Under the pieces are notes generated by a model. It had not been told where the DNA came from. It worked only from the letters and a program-made list of their open reading frames with translations, and made no database searches. A DNA stretch of 64,000 nucleotides, from positions 3,587,501-3,651,500 of the forward strand of contig JACVVK020000005.1 in the NCBI GenBank assembly GCA_018292915.2, read 5' to 3'. This DNA comes from Batillaria attramentaria (lineage: Eukaryota > Mollusca > Gastropoda > Batillariidae). Shown one piece after another: positions 37,599 to 49,139 of this stretch. Position 1 is the stretch's first letter. Every line of letters begins with the position of its first letter. Made by a program: the position numbers and the translations under genes.

Positions 37599-39048
37599 GC
37601 ACGCTTTTTTTTTCTTTTCTTTTTTTTGCTATTGTTCTTGTTTTTGTTTAGTTGTTCTTGTTCTTTTGAGTGTTTTCATCCACTCACCATACAGACATGC
37701 TTGTGCATTCTTTGTAATGCTGGTGTCCCTTTCTTAATCTATGTCCAGAAAGAACAATGCTTACATTGTTATCATTAATATGATCATCATTTAATTGTCA
37801 TTTTCAGTTGGATGCAAATTCAGCTTCTTCTGGGGTGATGAAAGAGAATGAGTTCGTTGGGCTATTACTGCGGGTAACGGAGGAGTGCAGCACTGTTGTT
37901 AAACAGGTTCATCAGGCACTACAGCTGCGCCAGAGACAACTGTTGGCTAAGGAGTTGCGTTCAAGACAGAGGGAGAACTTGAAAAAACTTCTTCTGTGGT
38001 TTGTGTAGAATCTTCCTCTTCATTATTCTTTTACAATACAGCACAATCCCATATGGGTACCAATTTATTATTTGAAACAGCCACATTGCAAAGAAATCTT
38101 TCCCAGTGACAAAACACCATGCAAACAGAAAAATAGAGCAGGCAAGTAAACATATCCTCAAGATAACTTAAAATCTTGTCTTTGTTTCTTTTTTCCTCTT
38201 CTGTAGGGGTTGAATTGGTGATTCTTTGTGGATCTGCAGTGCAATCCAAAACTCTTGAACACAGCAATGGGGCATTTTTTACAACAACCATATCAGAGTA
38301 ATTTACATGCAAATACTAGTACGATTTGTGAACCACATTCTTCTTAGTGTATCTAATTTTTTCCAAAGAAATCATGGATGTTGAGGGGTAAGGAACCAGT
38401 CCACTCACACCATCTTTTTCACACATGAAAAAAATTAATTTTAAAAAGAATTTTTCACTAATTTATAGTGTATTCTTTTATATCTGACCTGCTTTCAGCG
38501 TTCCTTGTCTTCAGCTGTTGCTCTTCGCAGTGGCCGTTAGGCTCACACAAGATCATCAGTTGCTTAACATGTTCTCTTCACTTGGACCAGAGCCATGCAG
38601 GTTGCTGCAGAGGTGTGTTACGTGTTTGATATCACCCTTCTTCCATCCATTGAGGATGTGAGGCCAGATGGCATTTCAGCACTGGCAGAACCCAAAAACT
38701 GCCCCCTGTTCTTTAAACTGCCAGTGCATCTTGTGTTTGTCTTGCCCTTCTCAAACATTTGCGAGGGGTCTGTGAGCCTCTGTTTCCGGTGATAAAGTCG
38801 GTGTTAGTTTTCTGTATTTAGATTGCATAATTGGTGTTGGTTTTTCTCTCTTTCAGTTGTATTGACAGTATTAGCAGTGTAGAAGAATTTAAGAAAGATA
38901 AAAAAAAAGGGATAGCATGGGGTGGGGATGGGGGCATTCAAGTTGGAAAAGCGGTATTGAAGATTGTTGGGGGGGGGGGGTGTGGTGGGGGGGGGGGGGG
39001 GTGCATTCAAATTGAAGATTGAGAGGAATAGTGTTTCTGTTTTGCCCT

Positions 39049-39082
<34 letters not shown>

Positions 39083-39281
39083 GGTTTTGTCTTCTTTCAT
39101 TTTTCTTGTTTTTTCCCCCAGACACCTGAAGGCAGTATTACAGCACTGTGAAAATGTGAGGACATACACTTCTGCGGAGAAGAATAAGTGGACAGAAGCT
39201 GTGGACTTGATGCTTAGTTTGATGACAAAGATACAACAGTTTGTGACACAGTGGACAAATATTAGCTCATCATCATCATAG
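29047..39281 (+). CDS. ERMARD: ERMARD (C6orf70) orthologue, ER-membrane RNA-degradation protein, 18 exons
   Basis: Exons: 29047-29191, 29829-29977, 30332-30439, 30835-30924, 31275-31372, 33198-33334, 33800-33947, 34558-34660, 35054-35083, 35308-35376, 35826-36005, 36263-36343, 36608-36678, 36995-37129, 37409-37478, 37808-37998, 38499-38600, 39122-39281 (TAG). All have GT/AG ends in phase, giving 688 residues (human protein about 678). The start has a good context (ACCAAAATGG). Family blocks from memory of the vertebrate protein: SPSVQRLIC near the N-terminus, [29 protein letters not shown] (178-188), [49 protein letters not shown] and YTSAEKNKW near the C-terminus. R181-x4-H186 fits the HEPN ribonuclease motif. 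A hydrophobic stretch at about 595-616 may be a membrane anchor. It is thought to act at the ER membrane in RNA turnover; human loss is linked to periventricular heterotopia. The exon 16 donor (TG/gtttgt) is the weakest. Confidence 0.95.
29385..29660 (+). repeat. T/G-rich tract with G runs in ERMARD intron 1
   Basis: (GTT)n and GTTTT units with G runs at 29441-29459 and 29543-29549, ending in GGGGGGAGGGGG near 29645. Confidence 0.9.
30692..30783. mobile_element. 92-bp near-perfect palindrome bounded by TTAA
   Basis: TTAACTCTTTGACAATGGAG at the left matches the reverse complement of the right end, which finishes GTCAAAGAGTTAA. The arms of 46 bp meet at TTTCCTATAGGAAA (centre 30737/30738) with only about four mismatches. 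TTAA ends with a CYCTTTG-like start resemble piggyBac-type MITEs. It lies in ERMARD intron 3, 51 bp before exon 4. Confidence 0.8.
31381..32545. mobile_element. Possible TTAA-bounded element with a nested SINE
   Basis: The left end TTAACTCTTAGGCG and the right end CCTTAAGGGTTAA are similar in inverted form over the first ten bases only. The interior includes a SINE at 31788-31952. A piggyBac-like non-autonomous element is one reading; chance is another. It lies in ERMARD intron 5. Confidence 0.3.
31788..31952 (+). mobile_element. tRNA-derived SINE, copy S1
   Basis: The head has an A box (TAGCCGAATGGTAGAGCG) and a B box (GAGTTCGAATCCCGG), followed by a body ending GGTGGAAAAGGACGTTAAAC and a CACCC-rich tail. 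Related copies are at 41062-41274, 50126-50300, 52711-52886 and 59192-59312. SINEs of this form are common in molluscs. It has body and tail and so is not a functional tRNA gene. Confidence 0.9.
32570..33010 (+). repeat. Dispersed family D, copy 3
   Basis: Starts with TTTTGTTTTGAAAGAGTTG and shares TAGCCACCAGTCAGCGCAGT and CGATGAAAAGTTTTCCACAG with copy 1. The 59-bp block occurs once (about 32690-32745). It lies in ERMARD intron 5. Confidence 0.72.
34800..34924 (+). repeat. (TG)n with (CG)n patches
   Basis: Interrupted TG units with GCGCGCGC and GCGCACGCGCGC blocks, in ERMARD intron 8. Confidence 0.9.
35575..35808 (+). repeat. (CA)n and (TG)n pair close to exon 11 of ERMARD
   Basis: (CA)n at 35575-35603 and (TG)n at 35761-35808 are in inverted relation about 160 bp apart in intron 10; the second sits 18 bp before the exon 11 boundary at 35826. 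The pair could form a stem in the transcript. Confidence 0.85.
36036..36515 (+). repeat. (TTCT)n and a C-run / T-run / G-run tract
   Basis: (CTTT)n at 36028-36080 lies in intron 11, and a (GTT)n, C-run, T-run and G-run series at 36365-36517 lies in intron 12 of ERMARD. Short exon 12 (36263-36343) sits between them. Confidence 0.9.
37508..37604 (+). repeat. (CAC)n-(CA)n array
   Basis: About nine CAC units then about 30 CA units and (GCAC)n, just after exon 15 of ERMARD. Confidence 0.95.
38920..39081 (+). repeat. G-run cluster before the last ERMARD exon
   Basis: G runs at 38969-38979, 38986-39001 and 39050-39080, the last of about 31 G. They end about 40 bp before the exon 18 boundary at 39122. 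Runs of this kind favour G-quadruplex structures. Confidence 0.93.
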
Positions 39282-39309
39282 GGGAGTGTGTGTGTGTGTG
39301 TGTGCGTGC

Positions 39310-39388
<79 letters not shown>

Positions 39389-39561
39389 TTTGGTGTTGTA
39401 TGTGTGGTTGACGAGGGCTTGTGTGAGAGAAAGTGAATGAAGGCTATGTGTAGCAAATTATCAATGCAATTTGAGGCTTTGTCGAGAAAATATTGAAGTA
39501 CAAGAAAAATAATACACAAACTTTTTAAAAGAAATGTTGGAATGTTTGCTTGTGTGTGTGT

Positions 39562-39592
<31 letters not shown>

Positions 39593-39600
39593 GAAATTTG
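39282..39600 (+). repeat. (TG)n arrays just after the ERMARD stop
   Basis: (TG)n with GTGCG and GTGGTG interruptions at 39286-39370, (GA)n to 39388, and (TG)n at 39550-39587. These would be in the 3' UTR. I see no canonical AATAAA nearby (AATAAT at 39508). Confidence 0.9.
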
Positions 39601-41060
39601 ATAATGACAGTTGTACTGTTTCGTTGAGAGGTACTTGCAATGATGGTCTTTCCACACAGGTGGTGATTATCCAAAAATATGCTTGATGAAAAAGGTGATT
39701 ATTGAAGAAGTGTTTGTGAAAGAAATACTTATCAAATAACAACCCAAAAATAGTGTTCTAATTACACGTACCAGTTGCACGTGTAACAAGCTACCACCAC
39801 AAGTGTCTCCTGTTGTGTTCCCGGTCACACGGAAGTGATACCAGTGCGTGTGCCAGTTCTTGCGCGCTGCTCTAGCCCAGACATGAGGCTCATGTCTCTG
39901 TTGCCGGCAAGGGGGCGGTCTCACTACCTGAGCACCAGAGTGTGCTGTGACTGTTTGCACGCACAGTCTCGTGTTGTCTCACGTCTCGCGGGAATTTGTC
40001 ACGCGCGTGACAAGGGGCACTGCACTCGCTGATCTCGGCGCCAAAAATCCCTCCCACTGATCCTTAGGAGAACAAACATCTGTCTTCAACGTGCGCTCCT
40101 GTTCAAACTGAACGATTCCCATCGTTTATTGTGCATATCTTTGGCCAAGGAGGATATTTTGGGGGTTCTGAGAACATGCCATCTGACACGGGTGTCGTTA
40201 TATTTTATCGCTGACACTGTTTAATTGTTAGAACAACTGGTCGACTGACTAGACAAGTAAAATTCATGCCATGCCTAACTAGGCCTTGCCCTCATTTGAC
40301 ACTACATGTACTGTTACTGCCCCAGAGAGCCGAGGAGATTCTCGGGAATCGCCAAATGGTGACAGGATGACGCTTCACGCGGCCGAATTTTAGTGGGCAT
40401 TTATTATCTTCTGTCTATCATCAGGGTCATTTCAAAGACGGGAGTGCTGCAAAAGACCAGTATAAATTTTGGCTTTTTCCGGATCGGAACCCAAACCCCG
40501 GCACTGATGTCGAGTGCGACATTGAATAAGTTGAGCCACACGAGTCAGGGTGGTTGCAGAGCTGGGGTGGGTGGATGGGTGTTCGGGAGTTTAACGTCGT
40601 GGTCGCAGAGCTGGGCATCCAAAGACAGCAATGCTAATATATTGACTGGGACAGCTAGTGCTCGCGTGTGTGTGTGTTTTGGAGGAGACTCGGGGCTTGA
40701 TGGGGTTAAAGTCATTTTTAACTGCCAACACCATTACAATGACCGTGCGGCCATGGGAAAATGGTCCTGTCCAAATTGTGGGACTGTCGAAAGTTGAACC
40801 CACGAGCTGGTGATCTTGTAGATCCGTACTGAAGACGAGGATTGACATTCAGAAAAAGTAGGAGAAGACAAGACCGACCGGTCCATCATCAACCGTGGCC
40901 GCTCTTCGTGGAGTAATTCTTAAAGAAAAGCCGCGAAAAAAACACAAGTTTCTTCTGCTTCCGCTGCTGCTGCTTCTTTGTCTTCGTCGTCCCCAACACC
41001 TATACACGCCCCCCCCCCCCCTCTCTCTCTCTCTCTCTTCGCGCTCGCTCGCTCCCTCGC
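39601..41060. other. Gene-free stretch with diverged SINE fragments
   Basis: 40425-40540 resembles an old minus-strand copy of the tRNA SINE (CATTTCAAAGACGGG, CCGGATCGGAACCCAAACC). 40567-40610 is a minus-strand SINE tail (GTGTTCGGGAGTTTAACGTC). Between 39740 and 40400 I recognise nothing. Confidence 0.45.
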
Positions 41061-41061
41061 T

Positions 41062-41141
41062 CGTGGAACCGGGACAGTCGAACGGTATTGGACTTTCAAA
41101 TCTCGGGTCGTGAGTTCTATTCCCGGCCGAGACAAAAAAAA

Positions 41142-41185
<44 letters not shown>

Positions 41186-41270
41186 GTGTGTGTGGTGTGG
41201 CCTATTTTCTTATTTGCCGCGCCTTTGATATCACCCATATTTTGGAAAATGACGTTAAAAACCTTCAACC

Positions 41271-41274
<4 letters not shown>
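41062..41274 (+). mobile_element. tRNA-derived SINE, copy S4, split by (TG)n
   Basis: The head (GTCGTGAGTTCTATTCCCGG) and body (GATATCACCC, AATGACGTTAAAAACC) match the other copies. Between them lies a (TG)n array at 41143-41186, which is absent from the others. A (CT)n array follows at 41275-41315. Confidence 0.8.
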
Positions 41275-41318
<44 letters not shown>

Positions 41319-41377
41319 TTTTGATGCTCAGTGTTGTATGTTTTTCTTTGCTTTTGCCAGTAGTTCTTTTCTCTTGT

Positions 41378-41462
41378 AGCAACGGCAGATTGAAAATTAA
41401 CCATTGTACGCCTAAATCTCTTCCCGTTGAAAAGTGAAGTTCGTTCGTTGGTTCGTTCTCTC
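41378..41462 (+). repeat. Family F fragment (GTAGCAACGGCAGATTGAAA)
   Basis: Shares GTAGCAACGGCA, a TTGTACGCCTA-like block, CTTCCCGTTG and a GTTCGTT-type tail with 57247-57335 (GTAGCAACGGCAAGTTTGAA). In both places (CT)n arrays lie close by. A weaker relative is at 57440-57520. It may be a retroposon 3' end. Confidence 0.55.
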
Positions 41463-44400
41463 AAGGAAAAAAAAAGTTCGTCCCTAAGCGTTATGCCACC
41501 AGATCAGAAAGCCTCGTGTTTGTTTCCTTCAGACTTTGGCCATCTGCAGACACCACGCGTGTGTAAGAACAAACTGTGATGCAAACATCTTCCTCACTTG
41601 CGTTTGTTGGCGTTTCTCCTCCCTCGGTCTCCCGTTCCGTCGCGCAAACTCTCATGGACTATATTTAGAGTCTGCCTGTTTGAGTGTCACGTGGACACGT
41701 GTACAGCTGGACGGTGGGGGTGGTGTTATAACAGGATTGTTAACACCCACTGCTTGGGAAAATGGATCTATTGGTAATCTGCGCGTAGGCCTGCTTTTTC
41801 TTGTTTTGTTTGGAGTTGTTTAAGGTTTAAATAATTGTTCGTTGTTTTGTTTTTCGAATTTCATCGTCAGCGCTGTTTGGATTTGCTGTTACCTTTTTAA
41901 ATATGTTACAGTTTTTGAGTTGTTGCGTGATTATTTGTGTCTGAGGCGGAAAACTCTATTTGTTTTTCTGCTCAGTGGGGAACCTATTTTTCTCTTCTGC
42001 TCAATGGGGTTTCCATTTTGTGAAGGACTGTCCCCGGCTTTGCCGCAAATCTCATCTCCACAACGTTTCACATGTTTCCTAAATCCAAAGTCGTTCAAAG
42101 TTACACATGATGTAGGGGTAAACTCTGAAGAAAATATATGAAACACAAGACTATCCCACGGTTATAATCAGGAAAATGAAAAATGGGGGGAGGGGGGATT
42201 GTTGCGTCACACGTACGTTTCAATGAGTTTCGTAAGTGGCATATATTCCCCGTGACAATGAGCAAAATCTGACGAAAACTGATCTCGAAAGTATACGTAC
42301 ATACTAAAACGAAAATATCGGAGGGCTACAATTAGGAAACGCTGTATAACTTTAACCGAAACGGGACAGTTGGTGGCGTCACAAATGCCAATAAGCTTTG
42401 TAAGTGACATTTCTTGCCTGTGAATGAGCACATGATGAAACAGAACAACACCCCACCCCACCCCTTTCCACACCCACCCACCCACTCCCCTCCCTCAGCT
42501 TGGATCTGTTGCCATGTTAGTGGTTAACCTCGGCCGTTCTGCAGAAAGATCCAACCCCAAGCGACCCATCCTACAGAAAACTTATGAACCGGCCGATACT
42601 GAGAACCACAGAGCCGTAGCGAGAACGACGGCTGAGGATCGGGATATGAGGCGCTTGTTTGTCGCGTTGGGGTCATCTCAGGACAATGTCGCCTTGGGTT
42701 CGGAAAGGGCTCCAAGAGAAGAGGGACAGGGGATGGCTTGGAGGGAGTGAGGGGGAGGCCTCCTCAGTGCTCGTCAACAAGCCTTGGCAATCCTCTCGCT
42801 CCGAACAGCCACCGAGCCTTACCGGAGAGGGGGTCAAGTCCACACTTGTACGCGTTGCATGGACGCCCAGCATTCAGTTCACACCCGCTGTCCCTTTGAT
42901 TCGGTCACGGCCAAGGGAGAGGCCACGCGGTGCAAGGCAGATGATGACCAACCACTTTGACCATCTGATCATGAGCTGAGCAGCATGAATGGACCAGAGT
43001 ACGCGCGAAGAAGGGATGTGGTAGACCGCAGAAAGCTCGGGAACTTCCACTCTGACGACACAAGAACGTGTTTCACCGGCTTGTTCGTGCGTGATACGAC
43101 TCCTGTCACATAGGTCTTGTTTTCCACGGTTGCCGGAAACTTTGTAGATCTGCGTGAATTTGCAGCTTGAACAGTTTTGTTCTTAAAGCGGAAAAACCTC
43201 CTCGTCTTCACCTGTTTAGTTCTTCTGTCTTCGACACCTGTCCTGTATAGCTGGACTGAATTTCTGTTCGCGTCTTCAGAAATCAGAGTTTATCAAGAAA
43301 CACATCTCATCATACGGATAACTGTTTCGGTGTGTTCAGCTCCTTCTTCAAGAACATCGTCTAAGTGTCCATGGTAATATAAGAGAACAGACCGGGAAAC
43401 AAGCTCGCCTTGGACAAAACTAAGCAGACAGTGTGCGACCACAAAGTTGTTGCTTGTGCAGGCCTGTAGCCGTAAAGCGCCTCTTTTGTTCACATAGAAT
43501 GGCTGTCACCTTTCTCCAAGCTGAAATTCGGTCTCTGGATCATTGCCACAAGGACGCATAGAGAAAACAAGAGTTGTAAACAGAACTATGAAATTTTTCC
43601 CACTTGTTAAACTCATTTTTACTGCTTCCCTCAAAGTCTGTTGGATTTGACGCTGGTTTTGTTAGATGTTTGTCAGAAGTTTGGGCAAAGCCTTGACCTC
43701 AAAATATTTCACAAACTCACATTTCGTCTTCCTGTTAGTAAGAGACAGTTTCTGAGTCTTTTCGTGTGTACGAAGTCTTCGCTTGACTAACATACACGTT
43801 CCGTTTTACAAACGAAAAATAGAGAGGGAAGCTTTTCAGGGCAGAACTGCATTTGTCGACGACCAAAGAAACAAGAACAGATCGCCTGAATGACCCAAAT
43901 GTAAAAAGACTGTGTGAATGTGGGAGACACGCATGCTGTCATTCACGGACCCTCAGGATCTTCAATTCATTAATTAATCACCAGCCTACCAGATAATACA
44001 AATCAGTATAACGTTGAGACATTGCAGTTAATTTCATATTGGAACACTGACTCAGCTAACATATCATTCAGCGTACATCACCCCAACCGGAAGGACAAGC
44101 CCTTTGCTTCCTTACTCAGCCATCCTCTTTTCTCAATCTTCCCTCGCCTGCCCCCTCGTTGGCTTTACGATTTTAAACTATTGACTTACACTGTGACAGC
44201 TTACAATCGTAGACCAGAAATATTCACTCCAGCAGCAGACAAGAGGCTGGACACAGGAAGTGAAGCGGGTTCACGGAGTCCGCCGAGGCAGCGTAGATGC
44301 GGGAACGTGGCCTTCAAAGAGAAGGCGGTCAGGGAAGACAAGGACTTGCAAACTTTCCTTCATTCACGGGATACTCTTAGCGTAATCCGACTGGAAAGCT

Positions 44401-45264
44401 GGTTCGTGTGGGAGGAAGACGGGAGTTTTGTGCTTGGAGATTCTCAGAGTTTCCTTCTCGCTTAGAGTACGTAGGCTTCGTTTTCTAGAGCGAAAGGTTT
44501 AGAGGTTGGCAAGTACTTGCGAAGTTGATCTTTCGTAGACTTTGGAAATTTGACCAGTTGGGTCGATGATTCCGCTCAGAGACAACCACACCAGGATTGT
44601 CTACACCAGAGAGACGTCTGATACCCCTCTTGAAAAGTGTTGACTGTCTTGAGCACGTTTCTAGACATGAAGATTCGTCTGACTGTTTGAATGCGTCGCT
44701 GGGACAGTAAAGACAATTGCAAACTGTGACTGAGACTGTGTTGCCGAACAGTTCTATCGTCTCCAGACCCAGTAATTTTATTTCCATCTACAGACATTCG
44801 GTGGCGTGTTCTCGTCAAAATCGTGTACTGTGGTGGAGGATCACTTATGTCATGGTTTTATAAACATAAAAAACTGATCTCATCCCCGAAGTCAGTGACG
44901 TCATCCACCGCATGACAAGCGTGATCTCTGCCGAACGTACCTGCCAATCGTAAGACAAGAATTCTGCAAAGCTCTCTGTAAAGAAGAGTGAAACCGCAAA
45001 GTAAACTGGATATCTCTCTAAAGCAAAGACATCAGTTTCGCCGACACGACCGCTAAAAATACACCGTCGGGATTTCGCTGGTGGAAACACTGCCAGCTCA
45101 TAGCGACTTCTGGATCTGCTGAGTCAGCTGTTTTTGTCCACCGGCATTGCGAGCGCCTGATGGAGGACCCCTAGATCAGCCTTGCCTTCCGTGGACGTGC
45201 TGACAACGGAGGGAGCCATTTCTCCGGTCAAAACTGTAAGCAGTGTTTTTAACACTGTCTCAAC
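41463..45264. other. Long stretch without a supportable gene
   Basis: Several moderate open frames occur (for example 42514-42750 and 44022-44465), but they lack recognisable domains, and the latter lacks an ATG. Sequence composition is not repetitive. A GTGAGA donor-like site follows CAACAG at 45266, so an untranslated upstream exon of an off-window gene is conceivable. Confidence 0.35.
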
Positions 45265-45582
45265 AGGTGAGAAGTCTCTTCTGTTCTTTTCATTGTAACC
45301 AGCATTATTATTATTATTATTATTTCACATACGTCTATGCGTTTTCAACAAAAGTGCACTAAAGGTGTCAGTGCGAGGGAAGGGGAGTGGAGGGGATGTT
45401 TTAGGGATGACGAGCATCTCGTTACAAAGTAACAATGCCGAACCAGTGTGTCGTCATCCAGACGAATAATATCCCATGGACACGTACACTTACACGAGGT
45501 GAGTCACTGTCATGGTAACAAATATGTGGATGTGGGTGCAGTATAACAGCGCGCATAATGTATTATGGTAATCAGTACAACT

Positions 45583-45925
45583 TACAGTCCCGTGTCGGAG
45601 CAAGGGAAATTCGGGCTGCTCCTCCGGGGTGAGCGCGACGCCACAGTGCAGTGCCACGCATTTATTTTATTTTTCCTGCATGCAGGATGTTTACTTGTCA
45701 TTCCGCGGCCCCTCCCGTGTGGAATGGGATTGTTAACATGCACACCTGATCCTGTGCGTGCGTGTGTACGCAAAGGCGAGACGGGCACCGTAAACGAGTC
45801 TACATCTTAATTTGACTCGATTTGGTGTGAAACATCCATTCAGTCAAATTCTTGCCCACCGGGGATTCCAACCTGCGCCTCAGGATCCGTAACGGTCTCA
45901 GAGTGCGTATCGGACGCCTTACACA
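45583..45925 (-). repeat. Family C repeat, possible tRNA-derived SINE, copy 1
   Basis: On the minus strand, GCGCAGGTTGGAATCCCCGG resembles a B box, and the body includes the reverse complement of GGAATGGGATTGTTAACATG. A diverged relative is at 60978-61188. Confidence 0.45.
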
Positions 45926-46065
45926 GCCCGTAGGCCAAATATCCTCTTCATTATGTTTATCAAAGTCCACACGTGAAATCAGTTTCAGAAAGGCCTTGGA
46001 ACCAAAGTACACGTAGAACACAACAGTCATATCGCCGTTGGTTTATGACACTTGCTGAGGCTGAA

Positions 46066-46895
46066 CTGATCATTGTCGTCTAGTGTTGTCGTGTGTAAAC
46101 ACGCTACGCGACCTATTCATGGCGAGTGGCCATGTGCTGTCCAGGCTTTCTCTCACCTGTTTTTTGTTTTGTTTTGTTTGTTTGTTTGTTTGTTTGTTTG
46201 TTTTTTGGTTGTTGTTTTTTGTTGTTGTTGTTGTTGTTGTTTTGTTTGTTGTTTTTTTGGGTTGTTGGTTTTTGTTGTTGTTTTTTTGTTGTTGTTTTTT
46301 GTTTTTTTGTTTGTTTGTTTGTTTGTTTGTTTGTTTGTTTGTTTGTTTGTTTTTTGGGGGGTTGGTTCCATTTGACCAGTTACGGTGCTATGAGCTACGA
46401 GAGGCGGAAACCATCAGTATCCCACGAAATGGGCCATAACAAATGTGGCTACATTTTCAAAATATACACACATTTTGTTTCTTACCACCTTTTACCCTTG
46501 TAACTATCAGATGTGGGCTTTCTTTGATATTCTTTAATGCCCACATTTCTGTTTACAGCTGTGCTGAACGCCATGCTGATAGCATGTTGCACGGACAGAA
46601 ATGTGGCCATATAAAAATATGCCCACTTTTTGTGCATTGTCACGTGTCTTTTGGGCCAGATTTCGTTTTGTCTCATTTATGGTACATGTATAGCAAATCT
46701 AGACATGCCGACATTTTCAATCTGTGCCTATTGCAGAAATGTGGCCACAAACATGTGAGAATATTCTTGAAAATACCACACAAATTTTATGTCATAAATT
46801 GTATCATGTGAGACGACAATGACCACTTGAGTATTAGTGGACACTTACAGAGCACGTGGCCCTGGCGAGTGGCCATGTGCTGACCAGGCTTTCTC
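46066..46895. repeat. 32-bp direct repeat and 15-bp inverted repeat around a T/G tract
   Basis: GGCGAGTGGCCATGTGCTGT... at 46121-46152 recurs at 46864-46895 with one change in 32. TGATCATTGTCGTCT at 46067-46081 recurs inverted at 46811-46825 with one change. A (TTTG)n/(GTT)n tract ending in GGGGGG occupies 46158-46362. Confidence 0.75.
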
Positions 46896-47239
46896 GAGCT
46901 ACTGCGGCCTTCGCGCGAGAATGTCAGGGTCAATGTGCGTGTTGCAAGCGTCAAAAGAGCAGCACTCCTCCCAAATATAACACAAAAGTGTACCCCACAC
47001 GAATATATACTGGCTGTCTGCTGTTGTGAGTGTGGCTTACTGTACTGATTGTGTTATACGTATATGAGTTTGTGTGAATGTGAATCTACCACACCACATA
47101 TTCTCACATAATCGTTTACTGACTTGAAATAAAATTGAATATGTTCATGTAGAACATCAGCACACCACATGAGCCGGAGAGAACCTCTTCGTATGCTTGG
47201 ATGCTGCCATGTTTTTAAATAAGGTCTCTTTCGTGAATA

Positions 47240-47293
47240 AGGTGTTTGTTTGTTTGTTTGTTTGTTTGTTTGTTTGTTTGTTTGTTTGTTTGT
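47240..47293 (+). repeat. (TTTG)n array
   Basis: About 13 TTTG units. Flanking sequence 46900-48670 holds no supportable gene. Confidence 0.95.
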
Positions 47294-48670
47294 CCATCAA
47301 TTTCATTATGCTTATCATTCTCGTCATTACCATGACCCCGCTCCACTTTTTGTTTTAAATTCATGGCGGGAATAGTGACTGAATATCCGACCTTTGAACC
47401 TACAGCCACGCGCTGCCCCTGGATTAGATCGTCCTGAGACTCTCACCACTCCCGGTGCACGTGCACACCGTACGGATTCTGGGACATCTGTCTCACAGTC
47501 ACAGCAGGACGTTTGTCCAGCTTATGGCATCTAAAAAAAATCGATCACAAATTACTATTAGCAAGTCAACATGGATATCAATACCTCAGGATTCGTGATA
47601 ACTCAACAGCCATGCCAATCACAAGACGTACAGTAGTCAGACTATCGCTTTCAGACGAAACAGCTTGGACTCGGTCTCAGTTAACGAGATTCCATATCCG
47701 AGGCAGTTGTGTCTAAGGGTCTGTATCGAATCGATAGCCAGAAACGCTCAATGGCACCCCAGGGCTGGAAGATGAAGCATGAAAGCCTACTTCTGCTAAT
47801 CGCTACGTCATGTGCAAATCCTCCATCCCGCTATTTACCCTGGTGCGTGCGACAATAGGTCTGTTTTCCACGCCACCGACTACAGCCTACTCCTCTTGGA
47901 CAGATGGACGAGGGATATTTTAGCGCGCACATTTGATGTTATTTGTGGTATTTCAAAGTCATATGTCACAACCATTTCTAGCTATTTAGCTTATATCAGC
48001 AACTCAGCCTGTATCCAATTACTTTTGATCTACCTGCGTGACCTGTCTCATGCTAGCGTATCCTCCCATGTGGACTCAAGTTCCGTGACTCATATGGTAG
48101 GCACGGACAAAAGCACTAGAGAATTTCCATGAACGAGAACTCGTGTATCAGACGCCAGCACGTGTTACCGTTCGTGGTGTAAAGTTGAAGGACGGGTACT
48201 ACACTCTTATTGAAAGCGTAGTGTAACGAGTGAATAAACTGAGATAATTAAATAAATTTCATGGATTTACTCTCGTGTTGTCGCCGAGCAGGCGAGAATG
48301 ACTCGGATTCTGATTTCTGAAGCACTTCCTTGTCGTACTTTTACAAGTCACGTGCAAAAACAATGTCCTTTCTCAGACCGACAGCAGTTTGATCAGGCAA
48401 ACATCTGAAATACATTTTGCGTTTCTTTTGTTGCTCGGTATAGTTTGTTGTGAGAGCACTATACTGTTGTTACAGCACAATGAAGCGATTAGCTATTCTA
48501 AGAAGGGCATTTTGTGCGCCCCACCACCATGCACCCATCCACTCTCGCGGATGCGAAACGGAAGGGTTCGATTGGTCACATAAAGTATACACAGTGTAAG
48601 ATTTTGATGATTCATGTGTGCAAACTACAGGTAAAAACATTCCCAGACGAATTTGCTCCTCCTTGCTTTT

Positions 48671-48679
48671 TTCACCTTC

Positions 48680-48712
<33 letters not shown>

Positions 48713-48805
48713 ATTCTTTTCCCTTGGTTGTTGTTTTGTTTTGTTTTTTGTTATTGTTTTTGTTTCTTTTCTTCTCTCTTTTTTCCTTTTTTGTCGGGGG
48801 TGGGT
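48671..48805 (+). repeat. (GTT)n and T/G-rich tract
   Basis: (GTT)12 at 48677-48713 followed by GTTTT and T-rich sequence ending in GTCGGGGGTGGG. Confidence 0.9.
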
Positions 48806-48849
48806 AAAAACGCCTCCCTCCCCACCCCCTTCCCCTCCCTCCTCTCCAG

Positions 48850-49013
48850 CAACGTCTATTATTAACCCTTGTAGCGTTGTGCAGTGCGAAGAGGCCAACG
48901 CACCGAAGTTCACTGAACCGAAATGTACAGTGATCTGCATCGTAAATAATCCATCCGCAGACGTCCTCCATGTCATCGCCCTATGCAAGACAATCAAACT
49001 GAGTACGAGTAAT
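48850..49013 (+). CDS. Possible isolated internal exon of a Cys-rich protein
   Basis: A C/T-rich tract ending in CTCCTCTCCAG precedes an open segment of 54 codons with Cys spacing NPCSVVQC ... KCTVIC ... ALC. It ends at a GTAAAT donor-like site. The segment could encode a small disulfide-bonded module, but I do not recognise the fold and no partner exons were found within reach. Confidence 0.25.
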
Positions 49014-49139
49014 GTAAATAGATATCAGTATTGGAGGTGGTGTCATGAAATAAACGGAGATGTGCGAAGAGGGTTTGAGGGTTGTTCATGTATCATGAAA
49101 AGACACGGGGTAACAAAAAAGGGGGTGTAACAATATTAC

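Noticed and set aside
42514..42750. 78-codon frame with an ATG after a C/T tract
   Set aside because: Short, charged, no domain, no partner exons; cannot be told from chance.
44022..44465. 147-codon open frame
   Set aside because: It begins at TTG, not ATG, has no recognisable domain and no splice or poly(A) context.
48389..48583. Signal-peptide-like frame (FAFLLLLGIVCC)
   Set aside because: No ATG at its start and no in-phase donor joining it to the exon-like segment at 48850.
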